Shown: positions 53,659 through 63,845, numbered from the stretch's first letter. The stretch: DNA of 64,000 nt from Nemorincola caseinilytica (GCF_039540515.1 NZ_BAABFA010000014.1:77267-141266), one strand, 5' to 3'. Made by a program: numbers and translations. Notes: generated by a model from the sequence alone, not told the origin.

Positions 53659-55497
53659 TTACAACTGTACATGGAACTGCTGTGCCCATAGCAGCACCGA
53701 TATGCTGCGCCATATGTATAGTGCAGAAGGCACATCGAGCGTGCGGGCAGTGAGCCGCTGTACGAGTTCTGTATTCAATGCCGGTGTGAGCAATGTATTG
53801 GCGGCCATTTGTTCCTTTACCCATACTTCATCGCGATAGAGGGCATCTACCAGCGGTGTATAAAACCCTATCTTGTCGGTGCGATGGTACACCTCATCGG
53901 GCAGGTATTCTCTGCATGCCACGCGCAGCAGGTACTTGCGCATACCATGTTTCAGGAAGTCATCGGGGTGTATGGTAGCCAGGTATTCGGCTATGCGGTG
54001 GTCGAGGAAGGGCATACGGCCCTCTATGCTTCGCGACATGCCATTGCGGTCGTCGTAATGAACAAGGTGGGGCAAGGCTACACCGTACAGGCTTTCGCAC
54101 CATACATCGTAGGGATTGCTGTAGTCGTAATGTGCTATAAGGCTGTCATCGGCTCTGGTCACCAGCTCTGGCCGTACCACCGCTCTGCGTTTGATGCGCG
54201 AACGGTTGCGGAGGTCGGCCTCCAGCCCGGGTGCGAATGCCTTCAGTATAGTACGCAGCATATAGGTGCGTCCCAGCTTCATCTTGTCCAGGTTCTCGCG
54301 GAACTTGCCCAGCCTTAGCGCACGCAGTTGCTGCAGCAGTATGGCCTGTGCCATGTTGTTGTAGCCGAAGAAAAGCTCATCGGCGCCCTGGCCGTTCAGT
54401 ATCACCTTTATGCCGGCATCGGCGGCCATACCCATTAGAAAGCCATGCGCCATGATGGAGGGGTCGCCAAAGGGTTCTTCCTGTATACGCAGGAAGCGGG
54501 TAAGATCGTCCTTTACTACCAGCTGGCCCAGGTTGCGGCGATGAACAATGAAGTTGCCCTTCTTGTTCATATCTATCACCGCATTCACATACCGCGACTC
54601 GTCGTATTTACTACCCTCAGCCTGCGCAGTGAAGACATGTATGTCCTTGTCGGAATGTTTGGCCAGCACACCCGCTATGATAGAAGAATCTATGCCACCC
54701 GAGAGTGTGATGCCAATGGGTACATCGGCCAGTGTTTGCGACAGCACGCCCTCTACTATGCGGTCGTGCAGTTCTTTTTTAGCTATATCGTCGAAGGGGC
54801 GTTTGTCCTTAGCCGGTATATCGGGCAGGCGCCAGTATGTTTGTGCGTTCAGTTCGGGCTGGCCGGGCTTTACCCATGCATAGCTGCCTTGGGGAAAGTG
54901 GCGTATGTCGCGGAAGAAAGTATGTGCGCCGAGGTGGCCGTAATTGCCCATGGCCAGGTATTCTACCACGGCGGTGGCATCGCCAGGGGTGCGTTCGCCA
55001 TCGTTGAGCAGCGGCTTCATTTCGCTGCTGATGAACCATGCGTCCTTTATGTGCCGTACATATACGGGTTTCTGCCCGTAGCGATCGCGGCTCACGAATG
55101 CCTGTTGCTGTTGCTTATCCCAAATAATGATGGCCCACATACCTACCATCTCATCCAGCATCTTGTGCTGCATGATGCGGAAGAGCTCTATGATGGTCTC
55201 AGTATCGGAATGGCCACGGAAGGGATGCTGCGGCAGAAAGCGTGTGCGCAGCTCGCGGTGGTTGTATATCTCTCCGTTGAAAACTATGGTGTAGCGTCCG
55301 CAGGAGGAGGTCATGGGCTGGTGCCCCAGCGGCGACAGCTCTATGATGGACAGCCTGCGGTGTATGAGCGCCACATGCTCGTCACTAAATACACCGCTGT
55401 CATCGGGCCCCCTGTGTATCATCAGGCGGTCTGCCCTATTGGCGAATGCCAGTCCTTCTTCCCTGCTGTTTCCTATATACCCGGCTATACCACACAT
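53659..55497 (-). CDS. asnB: Asparagine synthase (glutamine-hydrolysing)
   Basis: The 612-residue enzyme makes asparagine from aspartate, ATP and glutamine nitrogen. The N-terminal Ntn-type glutaminase begins MCGIAGYIGNSREEGLAF with the catalytic Cys2, followed by IHRGPDDSGVF and FNGEIYNHRELR. The synthetase domain carries the PP-loop GITLSGGIDSSIIAGVL, FGDPSIMAHGFLM and the segment LNGQGADELFFGY. Length and motifs are normal. The protein could instead belong to the amidotransferase group that acts on peptidoglycan or exopolysaccharide, but the motifs fit AsnB. Only 3 bases separate it from the converging DUF5777 gene. Confidence 0.9.
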   Translation of the reverse strand: MCGIAGYIGNSREEGLAFANRADRLMIHRGPDDSGVFSDEHVALIHRRLSIIELSPLGHQPMTSSCGRYTIVFNGEIYNHRELRTRFLPQHPFRGHSDTETIIELFRIMQHKMLDEMVGMWAIIIWDKQQQQAFVSRDRYGQKPVYVRHIKDAWFISSEMKPLLNDGERTPGDATAVVEYLAMGNYGHLGAHTFFRDIRHFPQGSYAWVKPGQPELNAQTYWRLPDIPAKDKRPFDDIAKKELHDRIVEGVLSQTLADVPIGITLSGGIDSSIIAGVLAKHSDKDIHVFTAQAEGSKYDESRYVNAVIDMNKKGNFIVHRRNLGQLVVKDDLTRFLRIQEEPFGDPSIMAHGFLMGMAADAGIKVILNGQGADELFFGYNNMAQAILLQQLRALRLGKFRENLDKMKLGRTYMLRTILKAFAPGLEADLRNRSRIKRRAVVRPELVTRADDSLIAHYDYSNPYDVWCESLYGVALPHLVHYDDRNGMSRSIEGRMPFLDHRIAEYLATIHPDDFLKHGMRKYLLRVACREYLPDEVYHRTDKIGFYTPLVDALYRDEVWVKEQMAANTLLTPALNTELVQRLTARTLDVPSALYIWRSISVLLWAQQFHVQL

Positions 55498-55577
55498 AAC
55501 TATTTCTAACTTTCGTCTTGGTGGCCGAAAGTAGTCGTTTGCGGGCTAACGGCCAAACTTATTAGCCCGATCCTATG

Positions 55578-55585
55578 TACTTTTG
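55578..55585 (+). promoter_or_regulatory. Candidate -7 box of the PIG-L deacetylase gene
   Basis: TACTTTTG exactly matches TAnnTTTG and lies 39 bases before the chosen ATG at 55625; no TTTG at 19-21 bases upstream. Confidence 0.5.
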
Positions 55586-55624
55586 GCACCGGCCCGTGCC
55601 GTGAGACCAAACCAAGTATACGAT

Positions 55625-58084
55625 ATGAACAGGTTCCGATCTTTTGTTACATTATTTTTATTTTCTGCCGCCGCCAATGCGCAGCAACTGCGACCCGCAT
55701 CATCGGCCACTATATACCACGAGATAGCGCAACTGCGCAACCTTACCAATGTGCTGTATGTGGCAGCGCACCCCGATGATGAGAACACACGCCTGCTGGC
55801 ATACCTGGTGAACGACAGGCATATGCGCACCGCCTACCTGTCGCTGACGCGCGGTGATGGCGGGCAGAACCTGCTGGGCAGCGAGCAGGGCGCGGCACTA
55901 GGCCTCATACGCACGCACGAGCTGATAGAGGCGCGCAAGCTGGATGGTGCAGAGCAGTTCTTTACCCGTGCCGTGGATTTCGGGTTCTCCAAGACACATG
56001 AGGAGACCTTTCGGCACTGGAGGCAGGATGTGCTGACCGGCGATGCTGTGCAGGTGATACGCCGTTTTCGCCCCGATGTGGTGATATGCCGTTTCCCGCC
56101 CGATACTATGGCAGGCCATGGGCAGCATGCAGCATCGGCCATAATAGCCGAGCTGGCATACAAGGCCGCAGGCGATAAGAGCAAGTATCCCGAGCAACTG
56201 AGATATTATGGCGCATGGCAGCCAAAGCGATTGTTGTTCAATTCGTTCAAGTTCGGTACCAGGAGCACTATATCGGAAGACCAGTTCAAGCTGCAGGTAG
56301 GGCAGTATGTACCTGCGCTGGGTATGGGCGTGGGCGAGCTGGCAGGGCAGAGCCGCAGCATACACAAGAGCCAGGGCGCAGGCACACCATCGGTGCCGGG
56401 TGTGCAGACAGAATACTTCAAACTGGTAGCGGGTGATGCGTGTACTACTTCTCTTTTCGATGGTATAGACATCACCTGGGGACGTGTGGGCCGTGCCGAT
56501 ATAGGCGATGACCTGGCCAGGATAGAACAGCAGTTCAGCTTTCAGCGGCCCGAGGCCAGTATACCCGCACTGCTGGCCGTGCGCAAGAAGATAACACAGG
56601 TAAAGGACGAATACTGGCGTGGGCAGAAACTGCAGGAAATAGACAAGGCCATACTGCACTGCGCAGGCGTGATGGCAGAACTGACCACCAGGCAGCCACA
56701 GGCAGTAAGGGGCGAGACAGTGCCCTTTGCCATGCGTATGATAGCGCGTACAGCCGCATCGAACATAGTAGTGACCGGTATACAATGGGGCGGCAGCGAT
56801 AGTACCATGAGCCTGCGCCTGGCGGGAGATACGCTCTATACCTTCGATCATAGTATCACTATCCCGGCCAATGCCCCTGTGACACAGCCCTACTGGATGG
56901 AGCGCGCCGGTACCGATGATGCACACTACTACATGCCTGCCGATACTGTGGCCGGCCTGCCCGAAACACCGAACCGGCTGTATGCTACAGTAAAACTGCA
57001 GGTGTCGGGAGAGGAGTTCAGTATACAGGTGCCACTATCGTACAAGAAGCTGGATCCAGTGAAGGGCGATGTGGTGGAGCAACTGCGCATAGTGCCCGAT
57101 GGTACTGTGGCCTTCAGTAATGAGCTGCTGATAGCAGCGCCCGATGGCAGCGCTACCGGCGCTATACGCGTACATGCATACAACGATATAAAGAGCGCCT
57201 ACCTGAGCGTGGTATCGGATGCCGTACCGGGAGCACTGATGGAACTGCAGGGGTTTTCGCTGCGCAAGGGAGCGGATACGCTGATACCCGTAAGGATAGC
57301 CGCACGCAAGGAACTGGCAGGCAAGGATCACCACCTGGTGCCTATGCTGGCCACGCCTAACTCTGCCACGCTGCACCTGGTACAGTACGATCACCTGCCG
57401 GCATTGCAATATTTCTCTAACCCTGTGGCCACAGTGCTGCAGCCCAGTTGGAAGTGTACCGCTAAGAAAATAGGCTATGTAGAGGGCGCAGGCGATAATA
57501 TACCAACCATACTGCGCCAGGCAGGACTGGAAGTGGAGATACTGAAGGAGAGCGACTTTGCATCGGTACAGGGGCTTATGAAGTACGACGCCATAATAAC
57601 AGGCATACGCGCTGCCAATGCCGAGAAACGAATGGCACAATGGCAACCCATGCTGCTGCAATATGCCGAGAACGGTGGTACGCTGGTGATGCAGTACAAT
57701 ACCCTGCAAGACCTGGCCACAAGCAAGCTGGGCCCCTATCCGTTCTCCCTGTCTTCGAAAAGGGTGACGGAAGAAGATGCTGCAGTGACCTTTACCGCTG
57801 CCGACCACAGGTTACTCACCTACCCCAACAAGATAACCACCGAGGACATGAATGGCTGGGTGCAGGAGCGCGGCTTGTACTTCCCAGCAGAATGGGATGG
57901 CAGGTACACCACCATCTTCTCTATGAACGACCAGGGCGAACAACCACTTGCGGGTAGTACATTGTACGCAAAGACAGGTAAGGGGCATTATGTGTATACA
58001 TCGCTTTCGTTCTCGCGGCAGTTGCCTGCAGGTAAGAAGGGCGCCACAAAGCTGCTGATGAACATGATAAGCGTAGGGAAGTAA
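55625..58084 (+). CDS. Secreted PIG-L-family deacetylase
   Basis: About 819 residues. A signal peptide (MNRFRSFVTLFLFSAAANA) precedes the PIG-L/LmbE zinc deacetylase domain: VLYVAAHPDDENTRLLAYLV carries the His-Pro-Asp-Asp metal motif, then YLSLTRGDGGQNLLG, and HGQHAASAI carries the third ligand. A long beta-rich C-terminal part (NPVATVLQPSWKCTAKKIGY, IITGIRAANAEKRMAQWQPM) contains a GATase1-like end. Such fusions are frequent in Bacteroidota and are probably periplasmic or surface glycan deacetylases. The longer frame to 55583 is rejected because it would put 14 residues before a clear signal peptide and overlap the -7 box. Confidence 0.88.
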   Translation: MNRFRSFVTLFLFSAAANAQQLRPASSATIYHEIAQLRNLTNVLYVAAHPDDENTRLLAYLVNDRHMRTAYLSLTRGDGGQNLLGSEQGAALGLIRTHELIEARKLDGAEQFFTRAVDFGFSKTHEETFRHWRQDVLTGDAVQVIRRFRPDVVICRFPPDTMAGHGQHAASAIIAELAYKAAGDKSKYPEQLRYYGAWQPKRLLFNSFKFGTRSTISEDQFKLQVGQYVPALGMGVGELAGQSRSIHKSQGAGTPSVPGVQTEYFKLVAGDACTTSLFDGIDITWGRVGRADIGDDLARIEQQFSFQRPEASIPALLAVRKKITQVKDEYWRGQKLQEIDKAILHCAGVMAELTTRQPQAVRGETVPFAMRMIARTAASNIVVTGIQWGGSDSTMSLRLAGDTLYTFDHSITIPANAPVTQPYWMERAGTDDAHYYMPADTVAGLPETPNRLYATVKLQVSGEEFSIQVPLSYKKLDPVKGDVVEQLRIVPDGTVAFSNELLIAAPDGSATGAIRVHAYNDIKSAYLSVVSDAVPGALMELQGFSLRKGADTLIPVRIAARKELAGKDHHLVPMLATPNSATLHLVQYDHLPALQYFSNPVATVLQPSWKCTAKKIGYVEGAGDNIPTILRQAGLEVEILKESDFASVQGLMKYDAIITGIRAANAEKRMAQWQPMLLQYAENGGTLVMQYNTLQDLATSKLGPYPFSLSSKRVTEEDAAVTFTAADHRLLTYPNKITTEDMNGWVQERGLYFPAEWDGRYTTIFSMNDQGEQPLAGSTLYAKTGKGHYVYTSLSFSRQLPAGKKGATKLLMNMISVGK

Positions 58085-58417
58085 GATATGCGGAATGTTC
58101 TTTAACTGTAAGTTGCACATGTGTGTATGGCAGGTGTAGCGGAGCGGATATGGAATAACATTTTTCTTTTCCGGCGAACGTAGATGAAGACCGGGCGACA
58201 CAGTAATGCAAGCAATTGATAAGTATATCATTACAAATAACGAGCAACGAAAATGGCACAGGTAATGATAGAATGATACATAAAGAGGGCGCCTATGGCG
58301 CCTCTTTTTTTTGGAAAATAGGCTACGATCAGTTAATTTGACCCGATGTAGCCATGCTTTACCGGTAATGGCAACATGTTTTTTTTGACCCCACAAGCAA
58401 ATAGTTCATTGTAGTCC
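58085..58417. other. Intergenic region with one terminator
   Basis: No coding frame is supported. The hairpin at 58284-58305 is the only clear element, so the upstream gene's transcript would carry a long 3' tail of about 220 bases, or an unrecognised short transcript lies here. Confidence 0.5.
58284..58313 (+). terminator. Hairpin terminator in the region after the PIG-L deacetylase
   Basis: AGAGGGCGCC (58284-58293) pairs with GGCGCCTCT (58297-58305) with one bulged G, followed by a run of eight Ts. Confidence 0.8.
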
Positions 58418-60898
58418 ATGAAACAAGCATTTACCTTAGCTGCGCTGCTCTTATCGGTCGGGTTGACCGTTAACGCCAGGGTAGAACCTGTACGTACCCA
58501 CCATTCGCTGTCCTTCATAGAGAACAAGGGGCAGATAAAAGACCAGGAAGGTCATCCCCGGAAAGATATACAGTTCGTGCTGCCGGCCGGCGATATGAAT
58601 GTGTTCGTGGGCGATGGGCAGTTGCATTACCAGTTCTCAAGAACGGAGGTGATAAATGGCAACAGGCCGGGTACTCCCAAACCGGAAGGGCAAAGCAAAG
58701 ACCCCAACGATGACCGCTATACAGAGTCCTTCAAGGCACAGATACATACCTACAGGATGGATGTAGAGCTGGTGGGCGCGCGTATATCGGCACCGGTAGC
58801 GGGCAAGAAACAGGCCTATTATGAGAACTACTATACAGCAGGCTGCCCTGCGGAAGGTATAAGGGCCTATTCCTACGACAAAGTGACGTATAAGAACGTA
58901 TACCCCGATATAGACTGGGTGATATATGTGAATGGCAACAAACTGGAGCACGAATTCGTGGTAGGCAGCATGGGTGATGCCTCGCAGATAAAGCTGCGCT
59001 ACAAAGGCCATACAAGCTTGCGTATGACCGAAGAGGGTAACCTTGTGGCCACTACGCCTATGGGCACCATCACCGAGAAGGCGCCCGTATGCTATGCAGC
59101 AGATGGGAAGACCGTACGCTCTGCCTACAAGCTGAACGGCGATGTGCTTACTTATGACCTGCATGGTATGAAAGAGGCCGTGCTGATAGACCCCGAGCTG
59201 ATATGGGGCACCTATTACGGGCCCAGCACTGCCACTAACACCCAGTTCTACGATATAGAGGCTTTCGATTCTGCCAGCCTGTATGCATGCGGCCTTACCT
59301 ATTCCGATGCTGTGGGCAGTATAGCTACCGTGGGTTCGTTCATGTACTCATTCGCCGGGTTCACCGATGCATACCTTGTGAAGTTCGATAGCAGCGGCAT
59401 AAGGCAATGGGCCACCTACTATGGCGGTAATGATGGAGACTATGGCACAGGTGTAGCATGCGATGTGAACGGTATGGTATACATGTGCGGCCTGGCACCC
59501 AGTGCAGCCGGCATATCTACACCCGGCAGCGCACAGCCTGTATATGGCGGCGGGCCCTCTGATGGTTTCCTGGTGAAGTTCCTGCCCGATGGTACACGCG
59601 TATGGGGTACATACATAGGTGGTCCGGGTTCTAACTTTCCCTGGTCGGTATCATGCGACCTGGGCGGATTTGTATATGTATCGGGCGACTCTAACGAGCC
59701 TACCAACATCGGTACACCTGCCGGCCACCAGCCCAACCTGGCCGGTGGTTTCGACTGGTATATAGTGCAGTTCGATACTATGGGTGTGAAGCAGTGGGGC
59801 ACCTACTATGGTACCGGTGGCCCTGAGTGGAACGGAGCTTCCTGCAACGATGGGTATGTGATATACCTTACCGGCTGGACCAGTAGCACATCGGGCCATT
59901 CTACTGCATTTGCCCACCAAACGGCATATGGCGGTGGCGGCAGCGATGCGGTACTGGCCAAGTTCTTTGCTAATGGTGCCCGCTCGTGGGTGACCTATTA
60001 TGGCGGTGCGGGTTCTGAGACCGTAGGTAGTGTTACCTGCGATATCTTCAAGAATATATATCTCTTTGGTCATACCAACAGTAATGACAATATCAGTACG
60101 CCTTCGGCCTTCCAGCCCACGAGAGGCGGTATGATGGATGCCTTCCTGGTGAAGTTCCACCCCGAGATAGGTTTCCGTATGTGGGGCACCTACATAGGTG
60201 GCGCACAGGACGAGAAAGCCGAGAAAAGCAGGATAACCACAGACGATTCTGCCAATATATATGTGACAGGTGTGACCTTCAGTACCAGCAACATAGCATC
60301 GGATACTGCGTGGCAGACCGTTTATGGCGGTGGTGATGGCGATGGTTTCCTGGCCAAATTCAACCATATAGGCGAGCGTAAGTGGTGCAGTTACCTGGGC
60401 GGCGACCAGGCCGATGAACCCAGGGGGCTTTCCTGCCTTGGCGATGCCGTGTTCGTTTGCGGACGAACATCCAGCCACGATAGCATAGCTACACCCGGCG
60501 CACTGCAGCCTACCGGTGGTGGTGGCGCCTTCGATTACCAGGGCTTCCTGGAGAAGTTCTCCGACCCTGATACATCATCCATACCTGAAGATACTACTAC
60601 CGTACCTACTCTTGTGAACCATACCAATAACAATGCGGGTAAGATGCAAATAGGTCTGTTCCCCAACCCCAATAACGGCAGCTTTACCCTGCAGGGCTCA
60701 TTGGGCAACAGGACCGGTATAGCTGCCTATACTGTGACAGACATTGCCGGCAGGGTACTGCTGAGCGATAAGACAGCGGTACATGCGGGCAATGTGCATG
60801 AGCAGGTGATGCTGAACGACATTGCACCCGGTATATATTTCCTGCGGTTGCGGTCGCCGGAGGGGTATGAGCAGGTAGTGAGGTTCAGAAAAGAATAA
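58418..60898 (+). CDS. Secreted SBBP-repeat/DUF7948 protein with T9SS sorting domain
   Basis: The 826-residue protein has a signal peptide (MKQAFTLAALLLSVGLTVNA), then FIENKGQIKDQEGHPRKDI and KAPVCY-like segments of the DUF7948 beta domain. Residues about 260-730 are repeated SBBP beta-propeller units, each with WxTYYGGxxxD and a V-x-C-D or G-x-V-Y-x-x-G end (for example WATYYGGNDGDYGTGVACD). The C-terminus IGLFPNPNNGSFTLQGSLG and NDIAPGIYFLRLRSPEGYEQ is the Por-type sorting signal for the type IX secretion system. It is likely surface-exposed; its role is unknown. Confidence 0.9.
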   Translation: MKQAFTLAALLLSVGLTVNARVEPVRTHHSLSFIENKGQIKDQEGHPRKDIQFVLPAGDMNVFVGDGQLHYQFSRTEVINGNRPGTPKPEGQSKDPNDDRYTESFKAQIHTYRMDVELVGARISAPVAGKKQAYYENYYTAGCPAEGIRAYSYDKVTYKNVYPDIDWVIYVNGNKLEHEFVVGSMGDASQIKLRYKGHTSLRMTEEGNLVATTPMGTITEKAPVCYAADGKTVRSAYKLNGDVLTYDLHGMKEAVLIDPELIWGTYYGPSTATNTQFYDIEAFDSASLYACGLTYSDAVGSIATVGSFMYSFAGFTDAYLVKFDSSGIRQWATYYGGNDGDYGTGVACDVNGMVYMCGLAPSAAGISTPGSAQPVYGGGPSDGFLVKFLPDGTRVWGTYIGGPGSNFPWSVSCDLGGFVYVSGDSNEPTNIGTPAGHQPNLAGGFDWYIVQFDTMGVKQWGTYYGTGGPEWNGASCNDGYVIYLTGWTSSTSGHSTAFAHQTAYGGGGSDAVLAKFFANGARSWVTYYGGAGSETVGSVTCDIFKNIYLFGHTNSNDNISTPSAFQPTRGGMMDAFLVKFHPEIGFRMWGTYIGGAQDEKAEKSRITTDDSANIYVTGVTFSTSNIASDTAWQTVYGGGDGDGFLAKFNHIGERKWCSYLGGDQADEPRGLSCLGDAVFVCGRTSSHDSIATPGALQPTGGGGAFDYQGFLEKFSDPDTSSIPEDTTTVPTLVNHTNNNAGKMQIGLFPNPNNGSFTLQGSLGNRTGIAAYTVTDIAGRVLLSDKTAVHAGNVHEQVMLNDIAPGIYFLRLRSPEGYEQVVRFRKE

Positions 60899-60924
60899 CG
60901 AAAGAGTATTTTGTGGATACAATA

Positions 60925-60950
60925 AGAGCCGGCCCTTCGGGGTCGGCTCT
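60925..60950. terminator. Bidirectional hairpin with TTCG tetraloop
   Basis: AGAGCCGGCCC pairs with GGGTCGGCTCT (one G-T pair) around a TTCG loop, between the converging T9SS protein and DinB-family genes. There is no long T-run, but the stem and cTTCGg loop are very stable. Confidence 0.7.
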
Positions 60951-60981
60951 CTCGTTATATGGTGGTGTCTATGCGGAGATG

Positions 60982-61500
60982 TCAGGCCGTCGCTTTTGCC
61001 ATGCGCTCTGCTATCTCATCGGCAGTGGGGCCATACATGCCGGGTATGGCTATATCCAGCAGGCGCAGGTATACGCCCAACTGTGCGCGGTGATGGTATA
61101 GATGGCTGAAGGCGAACGTGCGTAATACGGTATGTTTGGGCAGGGTAAGATGTACATGGCCACCTGTGCGCAGCGACCACATATCTTTATACCGGCTCTC
61201 ATCGAAATTCTCCAGTACAGATATGGCCTGTGCCACATGCTCATCGTGTATGGCCAGCAGGTCTTCGGTGGTGTTCACTTTTCTGCGTTCGTTGAATTTG
61301 GAAAGGTCCAGTTCATCGGTGAGGAGGGTCATTGCTGTCCAGCCGGGTATCTCGGCTACATGGGTGGCCAGCCTGCCTATGGGCATAGACCTGGGATGTG
61401 GCCTCCAGTCGGCATCATCAAGGGGTACGCGTTCCAGCAGTTTGCGCGTGTTCGCGGCTTCCTGCCTTAATTCGGCTACGAGTTGTTCGTTAACAGACAT
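60982..61500 (-). CDS. DinB-superfamily protein
   Basis: The 172-residue protein has the DinB four-helix pattern with candidate metal His residues at GRLATHVAEIPGW and FSHLYHHRAQLGVYLRLL, and the C-terminal IPGMYGPTADE that is typical of this subgroup. Some relatives use mycothiol or bacillithiol; the function is not known here. It diverges from the endonuclease/exonuclease/phosphatase lipoprotein gene across 58 bases. Confidence 0.85.
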   Translation of the reverse strand: MSVNEQLVAELRQEAANTRKLLERVPLDDADWRPHPRSMPIGRLATHVAEIPGWTAMTLLTDELDLSKFNERRKVNTTEDLLAIHDEHVAQAISVLENFDESRYKDMWSLRTGGHVHLTLPKHTVLRTFAFSHLYHHRAQLGVYLRLLDIAIPGMYGPTADEIAERMAKATA

Positions 61501-61558
61501 TTGTAATAGATATTATTTTTGTGAAAGTAAGCATTTTTGCCGAAGGAAAACAAAAGAC

Positions 61559-62551
61559 ATGTTCCGGCTTAATATTTTGATCATCTTATTATATGTCAGT
61601 TGCCTGATGTGTGGCTGTGCAGGTGGGCCATCGCAGGAAAAGATGGCCATCGTGTTCTACAATTGCGAGAATTTCTTCGACACTGTTGATGACCCACTGC
61701 GCGATGATGATGAGTTCACCCCATGGGGTAAATACCAGTATACCCGGCGGATGTACCTGCAAAAACTGCATAACATGGCCATAGTGCTGCAAAGCATGGG
61801 CGGAGAAGAAGGGCCTGTGCTGATAGGGCTGGCCGAGATAGAGAACAACACTGTGCTGAACGACCTGGTGCAGCAGCCGGAGATAGCAGGAAAGGGTTAC
61901 AGCTATCAATGGTATGACGGACCCGATGCGCGTGGTGTGGATGTGGCCTTGCTGTATGACCCGATACGCTTTGTGGTGATAGAGAGCGAGCCGCTGCATG
62001 TACCGCTGGATAGTGGCAGAACGCGCGATATACTATATGTGCAGGGTGTGCTGGCGGGCGATACGGTGCATGTGCTGGTGAACCATTGGCCATCGCGCAG
62101 GGGAGCGGATGGACAGAGCGCCGGGAGGCGTGCCGCAGCAGCTAAGGTGTGCAGAGATGCTATGACCACTATATGGCAGGAAAGGCCGGGTGCGCATATA
62201 ATAGTGATGGGCGACCTGAACGATAACCCCGCCGACAGCAGTATAAGCAAAGTGCTGGGTGTGGCCGCCTCGCTGTCGGGTATTAGGAACGAGACGTTGT
62301 ATAATCCCTTTGCGGCAATGTATGCCAGGGGTGAGGGGACAGAGGCCTATATGGGGCAATGGAACCTTTTCGACCAGGTAATGGTATCGGGCGGTATGCG
62401 GTATGCAGGGGCCGGGATATACAGGCCGCCCTTCCTGCAGAGCAGGTTAAAAGGATATGAAGGAACACCAAAGCGTTCCTTCATATCGCACAGATGGGTG
62501 AATGGGTACAGCGACCATTTCCCCGTGGTGCTGTACCTGTATAAAAAGTGA
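61559..62551 (+). CDS. Endonuclease/exonuclease/phosphatase-family lipoprotein
   Basis: About 330 residues. The N-terminus MFRLNILIILLYVSCLMCGC is a lipoprotein signal. The EEP fold follows: MAIVFYNCENFFDTVDDPL, GLAEIENNTVLNDL (the catalytic Glu), VLVNHWPSRRG, HIIVMGDLNDNPADSSI (the catalytic DxN) and the final SDHFPVVLYL. The pattern is that of secreted nuclease or sphingomyelinase-like enzymes. The start is taken at 61559, not at the far upstream end of a longer frame that runs over the DinB gene on the other strand. It converges with the thiolase gene, 2 bases apart. Confidence 0.9.
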   Translation: MFRLNILIILLYVSCLMCGCAGGPSQEKMAIVFYNCENFFDTVDDPLRDDDEFTPWGKYQYTRRMYLQKLHNMAIVLQSMGGEEGPVLIGLAEIENNTVLNDLVQQPEIAGKGYSYQWYDGPDARGVDVALLYDPIRFVVIESEPLHVPLDSGRTRDILYVQGVLAGDTVHVLVNHWPSRRGADGQSAGRRAAAAKVCRDAMTTIWQERPGAHIIVMGDLNDNPADSSISKVLGVAASLSGIRNETLYNPFAAMYARGEGTEAYMGQWNLFDQVMVSGGMRYAGAGIYRPPFLQSRLKGYEGTPKRSFISHRWVNGYSDHFPVVLYLYKK

Positions 62552-62553
62552 AA

Positions 62554-63759
62554 CTATACACGCTCCAGCACTACAGCATAGCCCTGACCCAGACCTATAC
62601 ACATGGTGGCCAGCGCGTAGCGTGCGCCGGTCTTTTGCAATTGCAGCGCGGCAGAGTAAGTGATGCGTGCGCCCGTCATACCCAGCGGATGACCCAGAGC
62701 TATGGCGCCGCCATTGGGATTGACACGGGGGTCGTTATCATCGAGGCCCAGCTGGCGGGTGCAGGCAAGGCTTTGCGCGGCGAAGGCCTCGTTTATCTCT
62801 ATGATGTCGATATCGGCAAGAGTGAGGCCTGCTTTTGCCAGTGCCTTTTGCGTAGCGCCCACAGGGCCTATACCCATGATGCGGGGCTCTACACCTACTA
62901 TGGCAGAGCTTACTATCCTTGCTTTGGGGGTAGCGCCATATTTGCTTACAGCATCGCCTGAAAGTACATAGAGCGCAGCGGCGCCATCATTGAGGCCGGC
63001 GGCATTGCCCGCGGTAACGGTACCATTCTTGCGGAAGGAAGGCTTTAGCTGTGCCAGCTTATCAACGGTGGTGGTGGGTTTCATGAACTCGTCCTTTGAG
63101 ACCATGGTGGGCTCGCCCTTTTTCTGTGGTATGGGCACGGCCACTATCTCTTCGGCCAGGCGGCCGGCCTCTTGCGCGGCAGCGGCCTTCATTTGCGAGC
63201 GGTAGGCAAAGAGGTCCTGGTCTTCGCGGCTGATGTTGTACATATCTACAAGGTTCTCGGCAGTGATGCCCATGGGGTCGGTGCCGTAGAGCTCGTGCAT
63301 CTTGGGGTTCACGAAGCGCCAGCCAAAGCTGCTATCGAACATCTGGGCATCGCCGCCGAAGGGCTGCGAGGTCTTGGATATGACCCATGGGCTGCGGGTC
63401 ATATGCTCCATGCCACCGGCTATGAACACATCGCCATCGCCGGCCTTGATGGCGCGTGCGGCATTGATAACAGCCGACATGCCGGATGCGCACAGCCTGT
63501 TGACGGTCTCGCCGGGTACGCTCCACGGTATGCCTGCCAGCAGCAGGGCCATACGCGCCACATTGCGATTGTCTTCGCCGGCCTGGTTGTGACAGCCCAG
63601 TATCACATCGTCTATAGCATCGGCGGGTATGTGCGGGTTGCGGGCCGCAAGCTCTTTTATCACCAATGCGGCCATGTCATCGGCACGGATGCCGGACAGT
63701 GCGCCTTTTATGCTGCCTATAGGGGTACGCACCCCATCTACTATGAATGCATCTTTCAT
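62554..63759 (-). CDS. Acetyl-CoA C-acyltransferase (thiolase)
   Basis: The 401-residue thiolase cleaves or forms 3-oxoacyl-CoA with CoA. The active-site Cys is in VNRLCASGMSAVINAARAIK, the general-base His in GGAIALGHPLGMTGAR, and the second Cys in ALATMCIGLGQGYAVVLER. Motif EAFAAQSLACTRQLGLD is typical of the PcaF/FadA-like group. ATG 63759 (MKDAFIVDGVRTPIGS) is preferred to a start seven codons upstream because thiolases begin right before this strand. It may act in fatty-acid or aromatic (beta-ketoadipyl) degradation; the neighbours do not decide. Confidence 0.93.
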   Translation of the reverse strand: MKDAFIVDGVRTPIGSIKGALSGIRADDMAALVIKELAARNPHIPADAIDDVILGCHNQAGEDNRNVARMALLLAGIPWSVPGETVNRLCASGMSAVINAARAIKAGDGDVFIAGGMEHMTRSPWVISKTSQPFGGDAQMFDSSFGWRFVNPKMHELYGTDPMGITAENLVDMYNISREDQDLFAYRSQMKAAAAQEAGRLAEEIVAVPIPQKKGEPTMVSKDEFMKPTTTVDKLAQLKPSFRKNGTVTAGNAAGLNDGAAALYVLSGDAVSKYGATPKARIVSSAIVGVEPRIMGIGPVGATQKALAKAGLTLADIDIIEINEAFAAQSLACTRQLGLDDNDPRVNPNGGAIALGHPLGMTGARITYSAALQLQKTGARYALATMCIGLGQGYAVVLERV

Positions 63760-63807
63760 AAAGTAAAGGTAATGTGACAATTCGAAAATGCGGTAATGGG
63801 GGAATAG

Positions 63808-63845
63808 GGTAATGCGATAATACGATAATGAGGTAATGCGATAAT
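63808..63845 (+). repeat. Two copies of GGTAATGCGATAAT in a degenerate tandem array
   Basis: The 14-base unit occurs at 63808-63821 and 63832-63845, within a larger stretch of imperfect GATAATGnGGTAAT-like repeats from about 63790 to 63846. It is intergenic, upstream of the thiolase gene. Confidence 0.75.

Noticed and set aside
54445..55509. Plus-strand frame of 354 codons
   Set aside because: It is antisense to asparagine synthase, whose motifs are intact.
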